Part shown: positions 1 through 5,937 of the stretch, piece after piece
Position numbering within the stretch: the first letter of the stretch is position 1
Layout of the letters: each line of letters begins with the position of its first letter
From: Candidatus Portnoybacteria bacterium CG10_big_fil_rev_8_21_14_0_10_36_7
GTDB taxonomy: Bacteria > Patescibacteriota > Minisyncoccia > Portnoybacterales > PFDW01
Direction of reading: 5' to 3'
Assembly: GCA_002793835.1 (NCBI GenBank)
Contig: PFDW01000004.1
Coordinates: forward strand, 1 to 6,992
Length of the DNA stretch: 6,992 nt
Position numbers and translations under genes: made by a program
The notes under the pieces: model-generated
The model's input: only the letters and a program-made list of their open reading frames with translations
Told to the model about the DNA's origin: nothing
The model's database searches: none

Positions 1-2303
1 TCGGCCTCAGTCGCAATTTGATCAGCTGTTACTGCGGCCCGAGGCACTTCAATCATCGTCCCGACTTTATATTTCATCACTATGCCGGAATTTTTAATAA
101 TCGCCTCAGCTAATCCCACAATTCTTTTTTTCAAAATAGAAAACTCTTTACTATGCCCAACCAGTGGAATCATAATTTCTGGCACCACTTGGCTATGGCG
201 ACCACAGGTCGGACATTCTTTGGACACTTCTAAGGCTGCTTCAATTATCGCCTGGACTTGCATATCATAAATTTCTGGATAAGTAATGGCCAACCGACAA
301 CCTCGATGACCAAGCATCGGATTAAATTCATGTAAATCAGAAATTTTGGCTTTCAAAGTTCCAGCATCCACTTCCATTTCCCGAGCCAAATCATAAATAT
401 CCTTTTCGGTAGTTGGCAAAAACTCATGAAGTGGTGGATCCAGTAATCGCACGGTAACTGGATAACCTTCCATGGAATGGAATAAACCTATGAAATCCTT
501 TTTTTGATAAGGCAACAATTTACCCAAAGCTTTTTTACGACCTTCAATATTGGAAGCCAAAATCATTTCCCTGACCGCTTTGATTCTATCACCCTCAAAA
601 AACATATGCTCGGTTCGACACAAACCAATCCCTTCAGCGCCAAACTTTCTGGCTACTTTCGCATCATATGGCGTATCCGCATTAGTTCTAATTTTTAATT
701 TTCTAATTTCATCAGACCATTTCATTATAGTACCAAAATCACCACTCAGTGTCGGATCTTCGGTATTTAATTTTCCCAAATAAACGTTACCTTCACCACC
801 ATCAAGTGTAATATAATCACCTTCTTTGACTACTACGCCACTGGCTTTAATTGTAAATTGTTTAGCCTTTTCATTAATTACAATATCCGCACAACCCGCC
901 ACACAACAAGTCCCCATCCCTCGAGCCACCACTGCCGCATGGGAAGTCATACCACCACGAGCTGTTAATATACCTTTGGCACTATGCATACCATCAATAT
1001 CCTCTGGTGAAGTTTCAATTCTTACCAGTACCACATCCAACCCAGATTGGGCCTTAACATAAGCTTCACTAGCCGTAAAAACCACTTGGCCCACTGCTGC
1101 CCCTGGAGAGGCTGGTAATCCAGTAGCTACTACCTCAGCTTGAGCTTTGGCAATTGGATCTAATTGTTTATGAAGTAATTGATCTAATTGTTCTGGTTGA
1201 ATTTTCATCAAAGCCTCCTCTTTATTTAGCACACCTTCTTTTTCTAATTCCACCGCAATTCTCACCGCCGCCGCGGCTGTCCGTTTGCCATTTCTAGCTT
1301 GCAATATAAAAAGTTTACCTTCTTGAATCGTAAATTCCATATCCTGCATATCTCGATAATGTTTTTCCACTCGATCACAAGTCGCTACTAATTCATCATA
1401 AATAATTTTATTTTGCTCTTCTAAAGCCCCAACTGGCTTCGGCGTTCTAATTCCCGCTACCACATCCTCACCTTGAGCATTCATCAAATATTCGCCATAG
1501 AATTTGTTTTCACCAGTGCTAGGATTGCGCGTAAAACAAACCCCCGTACCAGAGTTTTCACTTAAATTGCCAAAAACCATCGCTTGAATATTAACTGCTG
1601 TCCCAATCAAACCTTTGATATTATTAATTTCTAAATATCTAATCGCTCGATAATTATTCCAAGAATTAAAAACCGCATCAATCGCTAATTGTAATTGTTC
1701 TTTCGGATCTTGGGGGAAATCAACACCTTTTAATTCGACAATTTTAGCTCGATATCTTTTGACGATTTCTTCCAAATGTCCAGCGGTTAAATCAGTATCA
1801 TATTCCGCCCCCACCGTATCTTTGATATTTTCTAAAATAGTTTCAAATTCACTACCATCAACTCCCATCACCACATCAGCAAACATCTGAATAAACCGGC
1901 GATATGAATCCCAAGCAAATCTAGGATTATTGGATTTTTCAGCCAACCCTTCAACCGACTGATCATTTAAACCCAAATTCAAAATCGTATCCATCATCCC
2001 AGGCATCGAAGCCGCCGCACCAGATCTGACAGAAACTAAAAGCGGATCACTGGCATCACCTAGTTTTTTGCCCATTTTAGTTTCCAATTCAGATAATTTT
2101 TGAGCTATTTGGTCTTTAACTTCTTGAGGGTAATTTTTATTATTCTGATGATAAGTAGCGCAAACTTCAGTGGTCACCGTAAAACCGGGTGGCACCTTAA
2201 TCCCTAAATTACTCATTTCTGCTAAATTAGCGCCCTTGCCACCTAAAATTTCTTTCAGATCTTTGTGACCCTCTTCAAAAGCATACACATATTTCTTATC
2301 CAT
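1..2303 (-). CDS. ppdK: Pyruvate, phosphate dikinase (C-terminus cut by window edge)
   Basis: Catalyses the reversible reaction pyruvate + ATP + Pi = PEP + AMP + PPi in the cytoplasm, at the lower end of glycolysis or gluconeogenesis. The reading frame is open from the ATG at 2303 to the window edge, giving 767 residues; the family usually has about 870-880, so roughly 110 are missing. Domains in order: N-terminal ATP-grasp (about 1-340) with GGKGANLAEM (Lys23) and SVRSGAAASMPGMMDT (Arg93); the swivelling phosphohistidine domain (about 380-505) with GGMTSHAAVVARGMG, whose His is residue 455, the same number as in the Clostridium symbiosum enzyme; then the PEP/pyruvate barrel (about 510 on) with GLCRTEHMFF (Arg563), RLLDPPLHEFLP and GTMIEVPRAA. 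The C-terminal catalytic Cys lies outside the window. No frameshift or in-frame stop was seen. No good Shine-Dalgarno precedes the ATG; AAGG lies only one base upstream. A terminator separates it from the upstream PfkB kinase gene, so it is probably transcribed alone. Identity is very secure. Confidence 0.97.
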   Translation of the reverse strand, partial: MDKKYVYAFEEGHKDLKEILGGKGANLAEMSNLGIKVPPGFTVTTEVCATYHQNNKNYPQEVKDQIAQKLSELETKMGKKLGDASDPLLVSVRSGAAASMPGMMDTILNLGLNDQSVEGLAEKSNNPRFAWDSYRRFIQMFADVVMGVDGSEFETILENIKDTVGAEYDTDLTAGHLEEIVKRYRAKIVELKGVDFPQDPKEQLQLAIDAVFNSWNNYRAIRYLEINNIKGLIGTAVNIQAMVFGNLSENSGTGVCFTRNPSTGENKFYGEYLMNAQGEDVVAGIRTPKPVGALEEQNKIIYDELVATCDRVEKHYRDMQDMEFTIQEGKLFILQARNGKRTAAAAVRIAVELEKEGVLNKEEALMKIQPEQLDQLLHKQLDPIAKAQAEVVATGLPASPGAAVGQVVFTASEAYVKAQSGLDVVLVRIETSPEDIDGMHSAKGILTARGGMTSHAAVVARGMGTCCVAGCADIVINEKAKQFTIKASGVVVKEGDYITLDGGEGNVYLGKLNTEDPTLSGDFGTIMKWSDEIRKLKIRTNADTPYDAKVARKFGAEGIGLCRTEHMFFEGDRIKAVREMILASNIEGRKKALGKLLPYQKKDFIGLFHSMEGYPVTVRLLDPPLHEFLPTTEKDIYDLAREMEVDAGTLKAKISDLHEFNPMLGHRGCRLAITYPEIYDMQVQAIIEAALEVSKECPTCGRHSQVVPEIMIPLVGHSKEFSILKKRIVGLAEAIIKNSGIVMKYKVGTMIEVPRAAVTADQIATEA

Positions 2304-2317
2304 ACCTTAAAAATTAA

Positions 2318-2323
2318 ATTATA
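2318..2323 (-). promoter_or_regulatory. Candidate -10 box for ppdK
   Basis: A perfect TATAAT on the minus strand ends 14 bases before the ppdK ATG, downstream of the terminator of the preceding gene. A start about 7 bases after the box would leave a leader of only about 8 bases. No convincing -35 hexamer is found 16-18 bases upstream, where the sequence is plain A/T. The region is so AT-rich that a chance match is possible. Confidence 0.45.
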
Positions 2324-2347
2324 TAATTAATGGTGATTTAAATTTTT

Positions 2348-2385
2348 AAAAAATAAGTAATAGACCTGGTTTTGGTCTATTACTT
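2348..2385 (-). terminator. Intrinsic terminator after the PfkB-family kinase gene
   Basis: A perfect 12-bp stem (2355-2366 with 2374-2385, AAGTAATAGACC and its complement) encloses a 7-base loop. On the minus strand it is followed after one A by six T residues (2353-2348). It begins 23 bases after the TGA stop of the PfkB-family kinase. The T-run is on the side expected for minus-strand transcription; the plus-strand side reads TTTCCG and gives only a weak run. Confidence 0.88.
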
Positions 2386-2408
2386 TCCGATTAAAACTGA
2401 CTTTTTAA

Positions 2409-3365
2409 TCAGCCAATTTGCCTTTTGGAAAGCAAGCCATTCTGAGCTCCAATTTTTTTAACAACCGAAGCTGAATTAGTTACCCCCCACTTCAAAGCTG
2501 TCCTAATATTATTACCATATACAATTGAACCTGTAAAGGCAGACGAAAAAGCATCACCCACACCAACTGTATCCATACTTTTGGTCTTGGGCGCTTTCAT
2601 AAAATAATACTTTTTACCATCATAAGCATAGGCCCCAGTAGCCCCATCGGTAATAATAACAGTTTTTGGTCCTAAACTTTGGATATATTTTATCAAACCT
2701 TTAATATTTTTTAATTTCTTAAATTCCAAAGCCTCATCTTTGTTTAAAAATAACAATTTTACTTTTGGCAAATACTTTTTTAGTCTAGACATCCTGTTTA
2801 GCTGAGCACTGCCTGGATTCCAAGCTATCTGGGCTTTAGTTTTAATCGCTGATTCAATAATCCCCTCCCAACCAATTTTTGGTAATGACGAAATATAATA
2901 CCAATCGCTAGTTGAATTATTCAACGAAAAATCTTTGGCCGATAAAGTATCACTAGCTCCCCGATGAGCAAAAACAATATGTTCATTGGCCGAACCTTTA
3001 ACTGTCAAAATCATCGAAAAAGCGGTGGAATTATTTTTATCAAATTTTATCAAACTAGTATCAACTCGTTTTGACTTTAAATTAGCTAGAACTTTTTTAC
3101 CCTCTTCATCTAAACCAATTTTAGTAATGATTCCAGTTTTCAAACCCAAGGTTGCAAAAGAAGTTGCACTATTGGCCGCTCCACCACCATAAGTCGGATA
3201 AAGCTTATCAGCTAAGATTTTTGCCCCATATTCAAAAGCTAATAATTTCTGTTTGGTTAAATTACCAGTGGAAATTAATTCCCCATCACCTGAATAAAAC
3301 ATAAAATCACTGGTGGCGCCACCAATAGTCACTACTTCAAATTTTTTAGACTTAAATTGATTCAT
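2409..3365 (-). CDS. PfkB/ribokinase-family carbohydrate or nucleoside kinase
   Basis: A 318-residue cytoplasmic kinase that should transfer phosphate from ATP to a sugar, sugar phosphate or nucleoside; the substrate cannot be named from sequence. Visible motifs: an N-terminal strand VVTIGGATSDF (11-21); the first PfkB signature around GGGAANSATSFATLGLKTG (60-78) and IGLDEEGK; an NKDE motif (208-211) matching the NxxE metal/phosphate motif; TDGATGAYAYDG (239-250); and the second signature DTVGVGDAF (265-273), with Asp271 in the catalytic base position and VGVG as the anion hole. Length is normal for the family. A segment of about 38 residues lies between the first strand and the GGGAAN motif, where a lid normally sits. 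The ATG start is only 9 bases from a TATAAT box, so the transcript may be nearly leaderless. It is divergent from the thymidine kinase gene. A nucleoside kinase or a fructokinase-like enzyme are both possible; family membership is secure. Confidence 0.9.
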   Translation of the reverse strand: MNQFKSKKFEVVTIGGATSDFMFYSGDGELISTGNLTKQKLLAFEYGAKILADKLYPTYGGGAANSATSFATLGLKTGIITKIGLDEEGKKVLANLKSKRVDTSLIKFDKNNSTAFSMILTVKGSANEHIVFAHRGASDTLSAKDFSLNNSTSDWYYISSLPKIGWEGIIESAIKTKAQIAWNPGSAQLNRMSRLKKYLPKVKLLFLNKDEALEFKKLKNIKGLIKYIQSLGPKTVIITDGATGAYAYDGKKYYFMKAPKTKSMDTVGVGDAFSSAFTGSIVYGNNIRTALKWGVTNSASVVKKIGAQNGLLSKRQIG

Positions 3366-3373
3366 ACCGATAC

Positions 3374-3403
3374 ATTATAGCAAATAAGCATCAAATTTGA
3401 CAA
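3374..3403 (-). promoter_or_regulatory. Promoter for the PfkB-family kinase
   Basis: On the minus strand TTGTCA (3398-3403) is followed by an 18-base spacer and a perfect TATAAT (3374-3379), preceded by TGC, which makes an extended -10. This is a strong sigma-70-type promoter. A start 6-8 bases downstream falls at about 3366-3368, essentially at the ATG at 3365, so the message would have almost no 5' leader. Its -35 shares five base pairs with the -35 of the opposing promoter. Confidence 0.8.
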
Positions 3404-3426
3404 CTGACTTTTTAAGACGGTAAAAT
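3397..3426 (+). promoter_or_regulatory. Promoter for the thymidine kinase
   Basis: A consensus -35 TTGACA (3397-3402), an 18-base spacer and the -10 TAAAAT (3421-3426, five of six consensus bases) point rightward. The predicted start near 3433 lies after the TTG codon at 3430 and before the ATG at 3457. This leaves a leader of about 24 bases and decides the start of the downstream gene in favour of the ATG. Confidence 0.8.
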
Positions 3427-3456
3427 GAATTGAAACATCTTAACCAAAGAAAAACT

Positions 3457-4155
3457 ATGAGATTTTTAACTTTAATTTTTGGCACAGTCGGCTCTGGCAA
3501 GACCGCCGAAATGTTCAAAATTATCAACAAATTACAGGAGCATAATCTTCGCTGTCAACCAGCTCAATTTAAAAAATTCGTAGTTTTTAAACCCATCACT
3601 GAAACCAGAAGCGACCAAACTACCATTATATCTAGAACCGGTCAAACTTTTAATCAAGTCATCGCGGTTAACAACACTCAAAATTTAAAACTAGAAATTG
3701 CCAAATATCCAAACCATATTATTATCATTGAAGAATGTCAGTTATTTGAAATTAATTCCGATGATATCCAAGCTTTTGTAGCTTTAATTAAAGAATTATT
3801 AAAACAAAATCGGCAGATTATTCTTGGTGGTTTGATCCAAAATTCTCATGGTCAAAAATTTGATATTTTAAGCTCACTTTGTTCTGAGGCCGACGAAATT
3901 ATTAATCCTCATACTACTTGTAATTGTGGTCAAATCGCTTCTCGTAGCCAGAGATTACAGATGGGTTATCCAACACCTATCACCGATCCAATTTTTTTGG
4001 TTGATAATTCTTTTAGTCATGATTTGGGTTATAGTTATGAGCCAAGATGTAATGATTGTTTTGAACTGCCACTAGAACCGCACCCTAATTTAAAAACTTT
4101 CAGATCTATTTTAGCCGAAATTAAAGATTTAAAAGACCAACAAAACCGTCCTTAA
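3457..4155 (+). CDS. tdk: Divergent thymidine kinase (TK1-like, type II)
   Basis: Predicted to phosphorylate thymidine (and perhaps deoxyuridine) with ATP for dTMP salvage. From the ATG the protein has 232 residues. Motifs in family order: P-loop FGTVGSGKT (8-16, Lys15); FKPITETR and ISRTG (44-62); IIEECQLF (90-97) in place of the usual DEAQ, keeping the catalytic Glu as Glu93; a GGLIQNSHGQKF stretch (124-135) replacing GLDxxFxGxPF; CNCGQIASRSQRL (155-167) and YEPRCNDCFELP (194-205), supplying four zinc-ligand Cys (155, 157, 198, 201). The lid YPTPITDP and the YEPRC strand fit the nucleotide-binding lasso. A tail of about 27 residues follows. A TTG at 3430 would add nine residues, but it lies before the predicted transcription start and puts extra sequence ahead of a P-loop that normally begins near residue 8, so the ATG is preferred. 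No Shine-Dalgarno is visible. The substrate-site changes are unusual, so strict thymidine specificity is inferred. Confidence 0.87.
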   Translation: MRFLTLIFGTVGSGKTAEMFKIINKLQEHNLRCQPAQFKKFVVFKPITETRSDQTTIISRTGQTFNQVIAVNNTQNLKLEIAKYPNHIIIIEECQLFEINSDDIQAFVALIKELLKQNRQIILGGLIQNSHGQKFDILSSLCSEADEIINPHTTCNCGQIASRSQRLQMGYPTPITDPIFLVDNSFSHDLGYSYEPRCNDCFELPLEPHPNLKTFRSILAEIKDLKDQQNRP

Positions 4156-4177
4156 TTAAAAGTGACGGTTTTGTTTT
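4139..4177 (+). terminator. Terminator between convergent tdk and histidine kinase genes
   Basis: A 12-bp perfect stem (4139-4150 with 4164-4175, containing AAAACCGTC/GACGGTTTT) has a 13-base loop and ends in a T-rich tract (TTTTGTTTT). The left arm lies inside the last codons of tdk and the loop contains its TAA stop. On the minus strand the same stem also ends in TTTTGTT, starting 6 bases after the histidine kinase stop, so it may work in both directions. Confidence 0.78.
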
Positions 4178-4180
4178 GAT

Positions 4181-5323
4181 CTAAGATTTTAATTTACTCT
4201 GACTGTTCTTTTTTAAACCCTTGAGAGGAATAGCCACATAAAAAGTGGTGCCAACATTTTCGACTGATTTAAACCAAATTTTGCCGCCTAACTTTTCGAC
4301 TGATAATTTAACAATATAAAGTCCCAAGCCAGTGCCCTCAGTTAATTTTTCCTTAGCGTTTTTGGCTCGAAATAAACGACCAAAGATCTGAGTCTGTTGA
4401 TCTTTAGGAATACCAATGCCCGTATCAGCCACCTCAATCAAAAGATTGGAGTTTTGTTTATTAATATTAATCAAAACTTTACCATTTTGGGACGTATATT
4501 TTACAGCGTTGGACAGTAAATTTTGACAAATAATTCTAGCTAATTTTGAATCTAAAACAATATTAGGCACTAATTTATCGTAATTTTTTTCTATTTTAAT
4601 TTTCTTGTTTTTAATTTGCGGAAAAAGTTCAGACAAAACACTCTCGGTCACTTTTTTTAAATTAACCAGCTCCGGTTTGATATTGATAGTGCCTAAATCA
4701 ATGCGTGAAATATTAAGTAAATCATTGACTAACTCAATCATTCTCTGGGTACCATGATAAATTTCGGCCACATATTTATTCTGATCCTTGGTTAATTTGC
4801 CAGCATCACCGGCTAACATCATTTCTGAATACCAATTGATCGTCGATAGTGGGGTCTTCAATTGATGGGAGGCTAAAGACACAAACTCCGTCTTAGATTG
4901 TTCGACTAACTTATCCAAAGTAACATCCCGAAAAATAATAACTCCCCCCCACACCCGACCAGTTTCATTTTTTAAAGAAATTACACTGACCGCTACGGCC
5001 ACAGTTTTACCATTGGGCTTTAAAATAGTGCTATTTTTATTAAGATCTTTTAATTTCTTGCCAGCTTTAAATAATTTATAAATAATCGGATTTAAATCAT
5101 GACCATTTTTGCTATCCACAAATCTGATTAAATCTGATTTTTTATTAACCACCTGATCTTTTTTTAATTCCACTAATTTTAAAGCGATATTATTGGCATA
5201 CAAAATAATACCGTCAATATTTAAAATAATGACGGCATTAGATGAATTATCCACGACAGACTTAAATACTTGTAAATCGTAAACTGAGGTATTTAATTTT
5301 TTTTTATTAAAAGAAAAAATCAT
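4181..5323 (-). CDS. Soluble PAS-domain sensor histidine kinase
   Basis: A 380-residue two-component sensor kinase that should autophosphorylate on His and pass the phosphate to an unseen response regulator. Order of parts: a short basic N-terminus; a PAS domain (about 17-135) with DNSSNAVIILNIDGIILYAN and ending in GVIIFRDVT; a HisKA dimerisation domain with FVSLASHQLKTPLS, phospho-acceptor His153; then a HATPase_c domain with N-box QNLLSNAVKYT (267-277), G1 ADTGIGIP (299-306), F-box IFGRLFR (313-319) and G2 EGTGLGLYIV (329-338). All catalytic boxes are intact. No hydrophobic segment long enough to cross the membrane was found, so the protein should be cytoplasmic and sense an internal cue through PAS. 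The ATG has no Shine-Dalgarno. It lies 101 bases after the main pilin gene on the same strand, preceded by a stem-loop, so it may be cotranscribed with the pilins or have its own promoter. The ligand and target are unknown. Confidence 0.94.
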   Translation of the reverse strand: MIFSFNKKKLNTSVYDLQVFKSVVDNSSNAVIILNIDGIILYANNIALKLVELKKDQVVNKKSDLIRFVDSKNGHDLNPIIYKLFKAGKKLKDLNKNSTILKPNGKTVAVAVSVISLKNETGRVWGGVIIFRDVTLDKLVEQSKTEFVSLASHQLKTPLSTINWYSEMMLAGDAGKLTKDQNKYVAEIYHGTQRMIELVNDLLNISRIDLGTINIKPELVNLKKVTESVLSELFPQIKNKKIKIEKNYDKLVPNIVLDSKLARIICQNLLSNAVKYTSQNGKVLININKQNSNLLIEVADTGIGIPKDQQTQIFGRLFRAKNAKEKLTEGTGLGLYIVKLSVEKLGGKIWFKSVENVGTTFYVAIPLKGLKKNSQSKLKS

Positions 5324-5356
5324 TTTAGCGTTATTTAAAAACCAACTTTATAATGT

Positions 5357-5404
5357 TACTGGTCAAATACCCTTGATTTAAAAGCCAAGGGATGAAAACC
5401 AGTA
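5357..5404 (-). other. Two-tier stem-loop in the leader of the histidine kinase gene
   Basis: The outer arms TACTGGT/ACCAGTA (5357-5363 with 5398-5404, 7 bp) and inner arms CCCTTG/CAAGGG (5370-5375 with 5386-5391, 6 bp) are perfect. They are separated by a symmetrical 6 x 6 internal loop and capped by a 10-base loop. No T-run follows directly on either strand, so a normal intrinsic terminator is not supported. It may be a 5' leader structure for the histidine kinase mRNA, a 3'-end stabiliser for the pilin mRNA, or a protein-binding site. The function is not known. Confidence 0.55.
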
Positions 5405-5413
5405 GGTAGTAAA

Positions 5414-5422
5414 ATTATAACA
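5414..5422 (-). promoter_or_regulatory. Candidate extended -10 promoter for the histidine kinase
   Basis: TGTTATAAT on the minus strand is an exact extended -10 (TGn plus TATAAT) just after the pilin stop codon. The hexamer 17 bases upstream (ATCTCT) is a poor -35. The expected start near 5407 would place the stem-loop at 5357-5404 at the very 5' end of an RNA with a leader of about 84 bases. The call rests on the -10 alone. Confidence 0.4.
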
Positions 5423-5424
5423 AA

Positions 5425-5877
5425 TTATCTAGTGACAGAGATAGTGGCGTTATTTTCAGCGGCTGGAGCCGAAACCGTAATTCGAAAAGTCGCCGCATTT
5501 TTAGAAATTGTATAACCGGTCGTCGCTCCAGCCGTAGCGGTCGTCTTTGGGTCAACCGGCATAGAAACAATATAATCGGGCACCAAATCAGAACTTAAAA
5601 TAATTAATGAACTGCAAGCGCCGGCATCCAAACATATACCGGTATCAGTGTTGGTAATAGTGCCTGGCACCGCACCGTTGTTATCCAATGAATATTGGTA
5701 AACAGCGTTTAAAATAGTGTTAACATCTACTCGTCTTTGCGCATTGCGAGTATCCCCTAATTGTTTACCGGGGTTAATCGCAATAATCACGATACCGGCC
5801 AAAATACCAATAGCCGCTACCACTAGTAGAATTTCCAAAAGAGTAAAACCCCTTTGTTGACCAAATAGTTTTCTCAT
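5425..5877 (-). CDS. Type IV pilin (PilA/PulG-like prepilin)
   Basis: A 150-residue prepilin with a short basic leader MRKLFGQQRG and a class III cleavage site G10/FTLLE. Phe11 would be the methylated first residue and Glu15 the conserved Glu+5. Residues 11-34 form the hydrophobic helix that anchors the subunit in the membrane and packs in the pilus core. NPGKQLGDTRNAQRR and NTILNAVYQYSLDNNG continue the helix, as in PulG-type pilins. The C-terminal domain has Cys82 and Cys88, close enough for a small disulfide loop, then strands rich in Thr and Ala. It is the best candidate for the main filament subunit because it has the most typical pilin architecture and its own promoter, but a pseudopilin or minor-pilin role cannot be excluded. 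It follows the PilX-like gene by 45 bases. The start fits because the leader is the normal length; no strong Shine-Dalgarno is seen. Confidence 0.93.
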   Translation of the reverse strand: MRKLFGQQRGFTLLEILLVVAAIGILAGIVIIAINPGKQLGDTRNAQRRVDVNTILNAVYQYSLDNNGAVPGTITNTDTGICLDAGACSSLIILSSDLVPDYIVSMPVDPKTTATAGATTGYTISKNAATFRITVSAPAAENNATISVTR

Positions 5878-5908
5878 ACTTTATTTTAGTTATTTAATAA
5901 TTAATTAA

Positions 5909-5937
5909 ATTATATCATTTTTTTAAAAATCAGCCAA
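5909..5937 (-). promoter_or_regulatory. Promoter for the main pilin gene
   Basis: On the minus strand TTGGCT (5932-5937, four of six consensus bases) is followed by a 17-base spacer and TGA-TATAAT (-10 at 5909-5914), an extended -10. The predicted start near 5902 gives a leader of about 24 bases. The -35 is made of the last codons of the PilX-like gene. This would allow the pilin to be expressed above the level of the minor pilins. Confidence 0.68.

Noticed and set aside
82..1062. Four plus-strand ORFs of 62-78 residues within the ppdK region
   Set aside because: They lie antisense to a conserved, uninterrupted PPDK frame and show no domain or leader features of their own; they are shadow frames.
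1..2303. PPDK as PEP synthase or enzyme I of the PTS
   Set aside because: The N-terminal GGKGANLAEM, the GGMTSHAAVVARGMG spacing with His at 455, and the DPPLHEFLP motif match PPDK rather than the shorter enzyme I or the differently arranged PEP synthase.
2986..3192. 68-residue plus-strand ORF
   Set aside because: It is the complement of the conserved PfkB kinase frame, including its GGGAAN motif, so it is a shadow.
3430..3456. TTG start extending thymidine kinase by nine residues
   Set aside because: It lies upstream of the predicted transcription start near 3433, and TK1-type proteins normally begin about eight residues before the P-loop, which matches the ATG at 3457.
5340..5352. TATAAA just upstream of the histidine kinase start as its promoter
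   Set aside because: No acceptable -35 lies 16-18 bases upstream; that position is occupied by the CAAGGG arm of the stem-loop.
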